This document shows positions 1 through 7,090 of a DNA stretch of 28,258 bases, in pieces. Under the pieces are notes generated by a model that made no database searches, was not told the DNA's origin, and saw only the letters and a list, made by a program, of their open reading frames with translations. The stretch is from positions 1 to 28,258 of the forward strand of contig CABSNX010000003.1 of assembly GCA_902479205.1 (NCBI GenBank), written 5' to 3'. Within the stretch, counting starts at the first letter, position 1; each line of letters opens with the position of its first letter. This DNA is from an uncultured Collinsella sp. GTDB lineage: Bacteria; Actinomycetota; Coriobacteriia; Coriobacteriales; Coriobacteriaceae. The position numbers were made by a program, and so were the translations under genes.

Positions 1-31
1 GTCGGCAGCGTCAGATGTGTATAAGAGACAG
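1..31 (+). other. Nextera read-1 adapter (artefact)
   Basis: Bases 1-12 are the end of the Illumina Nextera read-1 tail and bases 13-31 are the 19-bp Tn5 mosaic end (AGATGTGTATAAGAGACAG). This is library-preparation sequence, not genome. It supplies the false stop and last six residues (LSLIHI) of the gene on the minus strand, and a false start (MYKRQ) for a plus-strand reading frame. Genomic sequence begins at about base 32. Confidence 0.98.
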
Positions 32-1522
32 GCCCAGTGCAACGACCAACACGACAGTGCAGGCTGCGCAGACAGGGACGTGCGCGCGTGCCCAGTTGGC
101 GGGCGTGGTGGTGCCATCGCGGAATTCGGCGACAGTGCGGCCGAAGGCGCCCTTCCTAAACGGTGTTTCGATAAAGCGATAGGAGCACTCGGCTACGGCG
201 ACCACCACAAGTACCTGCAAGATGTACTGCCACCAGGGCGTATCGCTGATGTTGGCGACCGGGTTCATAAGCAGCAGCAGTGGATAGTGCCACAGATAGA
301 TACTGTACGAGCGCTTGCCAACCCACACGAGCGGCTCGGCGGACAGCGCGCGGGCAACCATTCCCTGGGGCTGCACGCAGGCCGCGATGACCATGAGCGT
401 GAGGATGGAGCATAACAGCGTGCCGCCGCGATACTGAAACGCGGTGTAGCCGTTGGTGAGCGCGACCATGGCGGCAAGGCCAGCCAGGCCCACGACACCC
501 AACACATCGATGGACGCGGGCGAGGACCAAAAGCGTACGAGGGCGCTCGGCTGTGCCGGGGCGGTCTCGGCTGATTCGTCGACCTTCTTGTCAGGCTTGC
601 CCTCGGCGTTCTTGCCATGCTTGGCGGCGCCAGCCAGGCGATTGAGTCCCAAACGATGAGCGAGACGCACCGGCGCCAGGTCGCGATCGGGGATAAAGGC
701 CATCCAGGCACCCAGCAGCAGCGAGAACACGCGGGTGTCGGTGCCGTAGTACACGCGGCTGGGGTCGGCGGCAGGGTTGTAAAGCACCATCATGGCGAGG
801 GCGGATGCCGCGGCAAGGCCCAGAACCACGCGGCGCGTGTTGGGCTTGCTCACATGCATGGATACCATGGCAAACAGCAGTGGCGGCCAAATCAGGTAGA
901 ACTGTTCCTCGATGGCAAGCGACCAAAAGTGCGTGAGCGGCGAGGGGTCGCCCAGAGCATTGAAGTACGAGACGTTTTGGGCAATCTGCCACCAGTTGTT
1001 GAAGAACAACAGCGACGGCAGGATGTCGGGGCGCATCTTGGTGAGCATCACGTGGTTAAAGATGGTGCACAGCGCGCAGGTCACGAACACTACCGTTACC
1101 ACGGCGGGGACCAGGCGACGGATGCGGCGAATCCAGAAGCTCTTAAGATCGATGCGGCCGGTCTTAGCGACTTCGTTGAGCAGCAAGCGCGTGATCAGAT
1201 AGCCCGAAAGCACAAAGAAGATCGTGACGCCGAGCAGGCCGCCCTGAGCCCACGTGAGGTTGAGGTGATAGAGCACCACTGCGACGACGGCAAGCGTGCG
1301 CAGGCCGTCGAGGGCGGGGATATAGCGAGATTTGGGGCGCGTGGGCGCCTGTTCTTTTGCGGCGCTGTTGGTGCGGTCACCCTTGTTGGCGGGCACGCGA
1401 TGAGAGTCTGCGGCGCGGCGCGGCTCGGTGGCTTGTCGGTTAGCGCGCGAACGTTCGTGCGGCGCTCGTTGATCGCTCGCGTGGCGTGAGCTGCGTGAGC
1501 TCGATCGCGGGAATTGTTCCAT
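32..1522 (-). CDS. Acyltransferase family 3 membrane protein (OafA/YrhL type), 3'-partial
   Basis: Integral membrane O-acyltransferase of the acyltransferase_3 family, which moves acetyl or similar groups onto cell-envelope polysaccharide or peptidoglycan. About 497 genomic residues are visible. Residues 1-65 are a basic, Ser/Arg-rich cytoplasmic tail. The family opening YIPALDGLRTLAVV then follows, with the conserved His in LYHL, the basic IRRIRRLVPA segment, and HFWSLAIEEQFYLIWP, the strongest family signature. Roughly ten hydrophobic helices follow, with a charged Ala/Lys-rich loop near residues 300-330. The apparent stop at 11-13 lies inside the adapter, so the true C-terminus, possibly a periplasmic SGNH domain as in OafA, is missing. 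The start at 1522 has only a weak upstream ribosome site, and a start nearer the first helix is possible. The gene is divergent from ribokinase. The substrate cannot be read from the sequence. Confidence 0.88.
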
Positions 1523-1708
1523 AAAACTTCATCCAATGACGAGAATAATCAGCACGCCTTCATTGTAACCGCCTGCTCCTGTGAATGCTTGCTGCCGGCG
1601 CAAGCTCAAGTGCGCGTCCACATCAAAGTGAACTAAAGTTATAGAGGCGCGAGAGCGCACGATTGACGGCCAACAGCGGGCGCAGAGCCCGCGGACTAGG
1701 AGGTTTCC

Positions 1709-2704
1709 ATGGCAGATTGCGGCATCGTTGCGGTGTTCGGCAGCATGAACATGGACCTTTCGGTGGCGTGCGAGCGCATGCCGCGTGCGGGCGAGACCGT
1801 CGGCGGCAGCGGATTTATCAGCAATGCCGGCGGCAAGGGCGCCAACCAGGCCGTAGCTGCCGCGCGTATGGGCGCGTGCACGCACATGATCGGCGCGGTC
1901 GGCTGCGACGCATTTGGCACGTCGCTCGTGGCGGGGCTCCAAGACGCCGGCGTGGACTGTGGCTTTGTAGCGCGTCGCGGTGACGTGGAGACGGGAACGG
2001 CGACCATCATTCGCTGCGAGGGCGACAACCGCATCGTGCTGTCGCCGGGCGCCAACCATGCGCTTGCGGGCGAGGACGTTGCCTGCGCGCTGAGACGTCT
2101 GGTGACCGATGAGCTCGACGGCGACGCCAGCGAGGTTGCCCCGGCTGCCGGAAGCGTCTTTATCGCCCAGGGCGAATGTGACCTTGCGGCGACTGCCGAG
2201 GCGCTTGTTTGCGCTCACGAGCTGGGGTTCTATACGGTCTTTAATCCAGCGCCTGCCTGTGAGTTGCCTGCGGAGGTCTGGTCTGCAGTCGACCTGGTCT
2301 GCCCCAACGAGACTGAGTGCCAGGTGCTGACGGGCATCTTGCCCGCGGATGATGCGAGCTGCGTCGCGGCGCTCAATGCCCTGCTCGCCAAGGGTGCCGG
2401 AGCTGCGGTCATCACGTTGGGCGGCGCCGGGTCGGTTACGCTTGGCGATGACGGCGAGCCGCTGCGCATGCCGGCGCTTTCGAGCACGGTAGTCGATACC
2501 ACGGCCGCCGGCGATACGTTTATCGGTGCGCTTGCCGCGGCTCGTCTGGAGGGCCTGCCGCTCTTTGAGTGCATGGCGGCGGGTGCACGCGCCTCGACGG
2601 TGACGGTGTCGCGCTTGGGCGCGCAGCAGTCGATTCCCACGCGCGCCGAAGTTGAGCGCGTGTTTGATTTAGACGATTTAGTACAAGACGGAGAAGCGGA
2701 GTAG
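1709..2704 (+). CDS. rbsK: Ribokinase (PfkB family)
   Basis: Cytoplasmic sugar kinase that phosphorylates D-ribose to ribose 5-phosphate using ATP. The 331 residues are slightly longer than typical ribokinase (about 305). Seen directly: an N-terminal strand with GSMNMDLS, the first PfkB signature NAGGKGANQ (39-47) that contacts ribose, NPAPA (179-183), the NETE motif (200-203) linked to Mg/phosphate handling, and the second signature DTTAAGDTF (263-271) with catalytic Asp269. The start is supported by an AGGAGG ribosome site at 1698-1703, five bases before ATG. The nucleoside hydrolase begins four bases after the stop, so the two are almost certainly one transcript that releases and captures ribose. 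Another PfkB substrate such as deoxyribose is possible but less likely given the neighbour. Confidence 0.9.
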   Translation: MADCGIVAVFGSMNMDLSVACERMPRAGETVGGSGFISNAGGKGANQAVAAARMGACTHMIGAVGCDAFGTSLVAGLQDAGVDCGFVARRGDVETGTATIIRCEGDNRIVLSPGANHALAGEDVACALRRLVTDELDGDASEVAPAAGSVFIAQGECDLAATAEALVCAHELGFYTVFNPAPACELPAEVWSAVDLVCPNETECQVLTGILPADDASCVAALNALLAKGAGAAVITLGGAGSVTLGDDGEPLRMPALSSTVVDTTAAGDTFIGALAAARLEGLPLFECMAAGARASTVTVSRLGAQQSIPTRAEVERVFDLDDLVQDGEAE

Positions 2705-2708
2705 AACA

Positions 2709-3683
2709 ATGGCAATCAAGAAGCTGATCCTTGATCTGGATATGGGTGTGGACGATGCGATGGCGCTTGCCTATGCCATCGCGAGCCCCGAGGTTGAGCT
2801 CGTGGGCATTACCACGTGTTTTGGCAACGTGCGCGTCGACCAGTCGGCGCATAACTGCCTGGCGGTGCTCGACCTGTTGGGTCGTCCCGAGGTGCCGGTG
2901 TACCTGGGTGCCGACCGTCCTCTGCAGGCGACTGAGCCCTATACGCCGCCGGCGTCCACCGCGCTCATTCACGGCAAGAATGGCATCGGCGGCGCGAGCG
3001 TGCCCGCATCGCCCTACGAGCCGGTAGGGGCGACGTCTGCCGACGGCAACGCTGCGGTCGATTATCTGATCGATGCCGCGCGCACCTATGGTCCCGATCT
3101 GGTCTACGTAGCGACCGGCCCGCTCTCCAACCTGGCGCTTGCCCTGGAGCGCGATGCGGCGGCGGTGATGTCTATCGGCCGCGTGGTGGTAATGGGCGGT
3201 GCCCTGACCGTGCCCGGTAACGTGAGTGCGGGTGCCGAGGCCAACATGGCAAGCGATCCCGAGGCGGCCGATGCCGTGCTGCGCTCGGGTCGCAAGCTCA
3301 CCATGGTGGGTCTGGACGTGACGCATCGCGTGGTGCTCACGCGCCGCGACATTGCCGGCTGGACGGGCTCGGGCACCATGGCGGGCTGCGCATTTGCGAG
3401 CATGGTCGAGCATTACATTGGCTCGTACGAGATGAACGCACCCTACCTGGGTGGTTGTGCGCTGCACGATCCGCTAGCCGTTGCCGTGGCGATTGACCCC
3501 ACGCTCGTGGGTGCGCTCGGCTGCAATCTGCGTGTTGATCTGCTGGGCGAGTATCGCGGCCGCACCATTTGCGATGAGCACCGCCTGTCCGATCCGGACA
3601 AGAGCGCACTCGTGGCGCTGACCGTCGACGCCCCGCGCTTCCTGTCCGAGTTCAAGACGCGCATGGCCCGTGTCCTTGGCTAA
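2709..3683 (+). CDS. Inosine-uridine preferring nucleoside hydrolase
   Basis: IUNH-family N-ribohydrolase that splits nucleosides into base and ribose. The family calcium/ribose site is at the N-terminus as DLDMGVDDAMAL (residues 9-20); it is usually DTDPGxDD, and the metal-binding aspartates are kept here. Further on are an asparagine-containing VPGNVSAGAEANMASDPEAA segment, the usual ribose-contact region, and a late His/Asp pair in CALHDPLAV. At 324 residues it is of normal family length. A GGAG ribosome site (2698-2701) sits inside the end of the ribokinase gene, seven bases before ATG, so translation may be coupled. Together the pair converts nucleosides to free base plus ribose 5-phosphate. 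Whether it prefers purine, pyrimidine or both cannot be told. Confidence 0.9.
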   Translation: MAIKKLILDLDMGVDDAMALAYAIASPEVELVGITTCFGNVRVDQSAHNCLAVLDLLGRPEVPVYLGADRPLQATEPYTPPASTALIHGKNGIGGASVPASPYEPVGATSADGNAAVDYLIDAARTYGPDLVYVATGPLSNLALALERDAAAVMSIGRVVVMGGALTVPGNVSAGAEANMASDPEAADAVLRSGRKLTMVGLDVTHRVVLTRRDIAGWTGSGTMAGCAFASMVEHYIGSYEMNAPYLGGCALHDPLAVAVAIDPTLVGALGCNLRVDLLGEYRGRTICDEHRLSDPDKSALVALTVDAPRFLSEFKTRMARVLG

Positions 3684-3692
3684 GTTGTCTTT

Positions 3693-3762
3693 TTGGATGG
3701 GGCTTTTTTGACTGGTATGATTGGTGCGACTATTCGAACCAGCTAAAAGAGCCCCGTCCCAA
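3693..3762. repeat. Imperfect inverted repeat upstream of luxS
   Basis: The left arm (3693-3716) and right arm (3738-3762) pair almost throughout, around GGGGCT/AGCCCC and CTGGT/ACCAG cores, with a 21-nt loop. The right arm segment AGCTAAAAGAGCCCCGTCCC recurs with one change at 21511-21530. The TTTTTGACTGGT of the left arm recurs at 15690-15700. It looks like a dispersed palindromic repeat. A possible luxS promoter (TTGACT 3708-3713, TATTCG 3731-3736, 17-nt spacing) lies inside it, with a poor -10. Confidence 0.6.
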
Positions 3763-3785
3763 TTTGACTATCGAGAGGATCTGCC

Positions 3786-4274
3786 ATGGAGCGCATCGCG
3801 AGCTTTTCCGTTGATCATCTACTGCTTGAGCCCGGCGTTTATGTGAGCCGCATCGACCGCGATCCGGCGACCGGTGCTGCCGTCACCACCTTTGATCTGC
3901 GCCTGACCACGCCCAACAAGGAGCCGGTCATGAACACGGCCGAGTGCCACACCATCGAGCACCTGGGTGCGACGTTCCTTCGCAACCATGCCGAGTGGTC
4001 GAGCCGCATTGTCTACTTTGGCCCCATGGGCTGCCGCACGGGCTTTTACCTCGTCGTTTTTGGTGAGCTGACGAGCGAGGAGATCTTGCCGCTCGTGCGC
4101 GAGCTGTTTGAGTTTGTCGCCGACTTCGAGGGCGATGTCCCCGGTGCCGCTCCCGAGGAGTGCGGCAACTACCTGGACCAGAACCTTCCCATGGCTAACT
4201 GGCTCGCGCGCCGCTACCTCGACCGCGATCTGGCCAATATCGACGAGAAGCACCTGCATTATCAGCAGGCGTAA
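3786..4274 (+). CDS. luxS: S-ribosylhomocysteine lyase (LuxS)
   Basis: Cytoplasmic metalloenzyme of the activated methyl cycle. It cleaves S-ribosylhomocysteine to homocysteine and DPD, the precursor of autoinducer-2. The 162 residues match the family length. Metal ligands His55 and His59 lie in HTIEHLGATF with Glu58, and the third ligand is Cys126 in EECGNYLDQN. The catalytic Cys83 is in GPMGCRTGFYL. All required residues are present. A GAGAGGA ribosome site at about 3773-3779 supports the start. A strong terminator follows at 4305-4334, so the gene is probably its own transcription unit. No SAH nucleosidase (pfs) is seen in the window. Confidence 0.97.
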   Translation: MERIASFSVDHLLLEPGVYVSRIDRDPATGAAVTTFDLRLTTPNKEPVMNTAECHTIEHLGATFLRNHAEWSSRIVYFGPMGCRTGFYLVVFGELTSEEILPLVRELFEFVADFEGDVPGAAPEECGNYLDQNLPMANWLARRYLDRDLANIDEKHLHYQQA

Positions 4275-4304
4275 GGCCCTCGCAGGAATAGCGTTTGTAC
4301 TAGA

Positions 4305-4334
4305 AGCGCTCCCGCTCTTGCGGGGGCGCTTTTT
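4305..4334 (+). terminator. Rho-independent terminator after luxS
   Basis: An 11-bp GC-rich stem, AGCGCTCCCGC (4305-4315) with GCGGGGGCGCT (4320-4330), one G-T wobble, a TCTT loop, then a run of T at 4330-4334. Confidence 0.92.
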
Positions 4335-4353
4335 CATGCCGAGTGCTCAAAAC

Positions 4354-4399
4354 AGAACGAGATTGTTCTAGAATGTTCATACTGTCACATTTACGAACA
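4354..4399. promoter_or_regulatory. Candidate operator: four GTTC half-sites upstream of DUF4867 gene
   Basis: Two inverted repeats share the core GAAC/GTTC. The first is AGAAC-6 nt-GTTCT (4354-4369). The second is TGTTCATA-10 nt-TACGAACA (4374-4381 with 4392-4399, one mismatch), and it ends on the ribosome site of the next gene. The position fits a repressor site over the promoter and leader. The regulator is unknown. Confidence 0.45.
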
Positions 4400-4408
4400 G
4401 GAGTGAAC

Positions 4409-5053
4409 ATGCATATCTATTCTGTCGAAGATTCCGAGTTCAAGTCCTATGGCAACGTTTGGGATGATGTTCCGTTCGAGCTCACGTCGCCCGTGCTCGA
4501 GGCGCTCTCAGCCACGCCCATTCCCGAGGGCAGCAAGTACGTAGCAAGCGCGCCGGAGCTCGAGGGCGTCAAGGATGTCGATAAACTGGGCTTTCTCATG
4601 TTTGGCGGTCGTCCCTTCCAGCTCGGCTGGTGCAACGGCCACAACACGCGTCTCAACTGCTTGGAGTATCACCGCGCCAGCGAGTTTAACCTGGGGGCGC
4701 GCGACTTTATCCTGCTCGTGGCGCATCGCTGGGAGATCGAGGACGGCAAGCTCGACACCGCTCAGGTCAAGGCGTTCCGCGTGCCGGCTGGCAAGGTCGT
4801 CGAGGTTTTCAACACCACGCTCCACTACACGCCGTGCATGGTCGACGACGGCGGCTTCCAGGTGATGGTGGCGCTGCCCGCCGGCACCAACGGGCCGCGC
4901 CCCGAGGCTGCGGCCGACATGCCCGCGGCCGGCGATAGCTTCTGCTACTGGAAGGCCGACAAGTGGGTTCTCTGCCATGCCGACAGCCCCAAGGCTGCCG
5001 AGGGCGGCTACGTAGGCCTCATCGGCAAGAAGCTCGACCTCGCCTGCGACTAG
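4409..5053 (+). CDS. DUF4867 family protein
   Basis: Soluble 214-residue protein starting MHIYSVEDSEFKSYG, matching the DUF4867 family as I recall it; such genes occur in gut Firmicutes and Actinobacteria, often near sugar isomerase genes. The middle (FMFGG-type turn, CLEYHRASEFN, TLHYTPCMV, with several His and Glu) resembles a cupin-like beta-barrel, but no catalytic function is established and I do not assign one. The start at 4409 is chosen over an in-frame ATG at 4343 because AGGAG (4399-4403) lies five bases upstream and the 4343 start is poorly placed. The gene stands alone between the luxS terminator and a palindromic repeat, with candidate operator palindromes in its leader. Confidence 0.8.
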   Translation: MHIYSVEDSEFKSYGNVWDDVPFELTSPVLEALSATPIPEGSKYVASAPELEGVKDVDKLGFLMFGGRPFQLGWCNGHNTRLNCLEYHRASEFNLGARDFILLVAHRWEIEDGKLDTAQVKAFRVPAGKVVEVFNTTLHYTPCMVDDGGFQVMVALPAGTNGPRPEAAADMPAAGDSFCYWKADKWVLCHADSPKAAEGGYVGLIGKKLDLACD

Positions 5054-5060
5054 AATCTTC

Positions 5061-5200
5061 TGTCTCGATCTGTAACATCTAGCGGGCTAAATCGTCTCTA
5101 CCTGTTACAGATCGAGACAAACTGCAGGGGACAGGCCGAACAATCTCGATCTGTAACATCAGGCCCGGTTTTGGCGGTCTACCTGTTACAGATCGAGACA
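5061..5200. repeat. Tandem pair of long palindromes
   Basis: Copy 1 pairs TGTCTCGATCTGTAACA (5061-5077) perfectly with 5103-5119 around a 25-nt loop. Copy 2 pairs 5144-5158 with 5184-5198 (15 bp, same arm sequence) around another 25-nt loop. The loops differ but both begin TC and end TCTACC. The pair begins eight bases after the DUF4867 stop. It resembles REP/BIME-type repeats. There is no T-run, so simple termination is unlikely. Confidence 0.85.
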
Positions 5201-5207
5201 AACCGCC

Positions 5208-5250
5208 CCCAACCACCACAAAGGTGCCTGTCCCCTTTGTGGTGGTTGGG
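5208..5250. repeat. 17-bp perfect hairpin nested with the tandem palindromes
   Basis: CCCAACCACCACAAAGG (5208-5224) pairs perfectly with 5234-5250 around a 9-nt loop. An 11-nt segment AGGGGACAGGC (5126-5136) is the exact reverse complement of 5226-5236, which overlaps the loop and right arm, so this hairpin and the second palindrome form one compound unit. The rest of the gap to the GH1 gene (5251-5397) holds a small CCCCG/CGGGG hairpin at about 5343-5355 and no gene. Confidence 0.8.
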
Positions 5251-5397
5251 CGTGCGGGTATCAAAAAGTGTCAGACGGGACGGTCGTCGGGCCTCCGTGC
5301 GCGAAAAGAAGTATCGACCTGCGTCGTTGCCGTTGGGTGGCACCCCGTTTGCGGGGATACTGAAACCACGACAAGCGGCATATGAAAGGATTGATGC

Positions 5398-6828
5398 ATG
5401 GCTTTCCGTAACGACTTCCTGTGGGGCGGCGCGACGGCTGCCAACCAGTGCGAGGGCGCCTACAACGTGGACGGCCGTGGCCTGGCCAACGTGGACGTGG
5501 CACCGCACGGCCCCGAGCGCTATGCGGTGGTCTCCGGCCAGCGCAAGATGCTCGACTTCGAGGATGGCTATTACTATCCCGCGCAGACCGGCATCGATTT
5601 CTATCACCACTACAAGGAGGACATCGCCCTCTTTGCCGAGATGGGCTTTAAGACCTTCCGCATGAGCTTGGCGTGGACCCGTATCTTCCCCAACGGTGAC
5701 GAGGCCGAGCCCAACGAGGCTGGCCTGGCCTTCTATGAGGACGTATTCCGCGAGTGCCAAAAGTACGGCATCGAGCCGCTCGTGACCATCACGCACTTCG
5801 ATTGCCCGATTCACCTCATCAAGGAGTACGGCGGCTGGCGCAACCGCAAGCTCATCGACTTCTACAAGAACCTCGCCACCACGATCTTTACCCGCTATAA
5901 GGGGCTGGTGAAGTACTGGCTCACCTTCAACGAGATCAATATGATCTTGCACCTGCCGTTTATGGGTGCCGGTCTGGTCTTTGAGGAGGGCGAGAACAAG
6001 GAGGCCGTCGAGTACCTGGCCGCCCACAACGAGCTCGTCGCCAGCGCGTGGGCAACCAAGATCGCCCACGAGATCGACCCCGAGATCAAGATCGGCTGCA
6101 TGCTTGCCGCAGGTAGCTACCACCCCTACAGCTGCCGTCCGGGCGATGTACGCCAGGCGCAGCTCGACAACCAGAGCAACTATTTCTTCGTCGACGTCCA
6201 GAGCCGTGGCTACTATCCGGCCTATGCCGTCAAGAAGCTCGAGCGTCTAGGCATCGATGTGGGTATGACGGACGAGGACCGCGAGATCCTGGCCGCCAAC
6301 ACCGTCGATTTCATCAGCTTTAGCTATTACAGCACCCGTTGCTCCGCCGGTGCCGATAACCCCGATGTCGAGCGCACCCAGGGCAACGCCTTCGCCGGCG
6401 CCAAGAACCCCTACCTGCAGGAGAGCCAGTGGGGCTGGGCCATCGATCCGCTGGGCTTCCGCATCACCCTCAACGACCTGTACGACCGTTATCAGAAGCC
6501 GCTGTTTGTGGTCGAGAACGGTCTGGGCGCCAAGGATGTTGTCGAGGAGGATGGCTCCATCAACGACGACTACCGTATCGACTTCCTGCGTCAGCACATC
6601 GCCGCGATGCGCGACGCGGTGACCGAGGACGGCGTTGACCTGCTGGGCTACACCACCTGGGGCCCGATCGACCTGGTCTCGGCCGGCACGGGCGAGATGT
6701 CCAAGCGCTACGGCTTTATCTATGTGGACCGCGATGATGCGGGCAACGGCACCCTCAAGCGCTCCAAGAAGAAGAGCTTCGACTGGTACAAGAAGGTTAT
6801 TGCTTCTAATGGTGAGGACCTTTCCTAA
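5398..6828 (+). CDS. 6-phospho-beta-glucosidase (GH1)
   Basis: Cytoplasmic glycoside hydrolase family 1 enzyme that splits phosphorylated beta-glucosides delivered by a PTS (e.g. cellobiose- or salicin-6-phosphate) into glucose 6-phosphate and an aglycone. The 476 residues match BglA/AscB length. Seen: the N-terminal FLWGGATAANQCEG signature, the general acid/base Glu179 in TFNEIN, and the nucleophile Glu373 in VVENGLG. The phosphate-binding Ser428...Lys436-x-Tyr438 arrangement (SAGTGEMSKRYGF) separates 6-phospho enzymes from plain beta-glucosidases. AAAGGA at 5385-5390 is the ribosome site. No PTS permease is adjacent. An inverted repeat starts at the stop codon. Confidence 0.94.
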   Translation: MAFRNDFLWGGATAANQCEGAYNVDGRGLANVDVAPHGPERYAVVSGQRKMLDFEDGYYYPAQTGIDFYHHYKEDIALFAEMGFKTFRMSLAWTRIFPNGDEAEPNEAGLAFYEDVFRECQKYGIEPLVTITHFDCPIHLIKEYGGWRNRKLIDFYKNLATTIFTRYKGLVKYWLTFNEINMILHLPFMGAGLVFEEGENKEAVEYLAAHNELVASAWATKIAHEIDPEIKIGCMLAAGSYHPYSCRPGDVRQAQLDNQSNYFFVDVQSRGYYPAYAVKKLERLGIDVGMTDEDREILAANTVDFISFSYYSTRCSAGADNPDVERTQGNAFAGAKNPYLQESQWGWAIDPLGFRITLNDLYDRYQKPLFVVENGLGAKDVVEEDGSINDDYRIDFLRQHIAAMRDAVTEDGVDLLGYTTWGPIDLVSAGTGEMSKRYGFIYVDRDDAGNGTLKRSKKKSFDWYKKVIASNGEDLS

Positions 6829-6931
6829 GGGCACTGAGGCGCTCAACCTTGGGGCTCCAACCCTCCTCGCGTACCTAAGTACGCTTCGTCGGGCTTGTCG
6901 CTCCCAATCTTGAGCACCTCAGGCCCTTAGG
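6824..6931. repeat. 108-nt inverted repeat starting at the GH1 stop codon
   Basis: The left arm 6824-6846 (CCTAAGGGC...TGAGG...GCTCAA) includes the stop TAA of the GH1 gene and pairs with 6910-6931 with one bulge and one mismatch. The apex holds a perfect GCGTAC-CTAA-GTACGC hairpin (6869-6884), and the flanks between are partly complementary, giving one long imperfect cruciform. It is not a typical terminator. Confidence 0.7.
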
Positions 6932-6986
6932 GGGGGCGGGCCTGACCGCTGTGAAATTCGCGTGCTCATCCTCATGGCCTCCTGAC

Positions 6987-7024
6987 CAAGGCGCCCGGCG
7001 AGTATGTGCTCGCCGGACGCCTTG
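6987..7024 (+). terminator. Strong hairpin, possible terminator
   Basis: CAAGGCGCCCGGCGAG (6987-7002) pairs with 7009-7024 (one mismatch) around a 6-nt loop. There is no T-run after it, so it may work only weakly or with Rho. It lies upstream of the signalling operon and argues against the furthest upstream in-frame start of that gene (7004). Confidence 0.5.
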
Positions 7025-7075
7025 CCGTCTGCGGATTTTGGGACATGCGGCCCGCTTTTTCGACCCATCTGTCGG

Positions 7076-7090
7076 TACACTAAAAGCACT
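7076..7090 (+). promoter_or_regulatory. Candidate -10 element just upstream of the signalling operon
   Basis: TACACT at 7076-7081 fits a sigma-70 -10 box and is followed by only nine bases before ATG 7091. A transcript from it would start at or next to the ATG, which has no Shine-Dalgarno sequence. This suggests a leaderless mRNA, as is common in Actinobacteria. No convincing -35 is seen. Confidence 0.4.

Noticed and set aside
17..415. Plus-strand ORF starting MYKRQAQ
   Set aside because: Its start codon is in the Nextera adapter and it runs antisense to the acyltransferase.
4343..4408. Upstream in-frame ATG for the DUF4867 protein
   Set aside because: It would translate through the candidate operator and lacks a ribosome site. 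AGGAG before 4409 and the family start MHIYSV support the shorter form.
5330..5360. GGGTGGCACCCCG upstream of the GH1 gene, resembling the T-box antiterminator sequence
   Set aside because: No specifier stem, AG bulge or T-run terminator is present and the gene is not amino-acid related. The match is probably chance.
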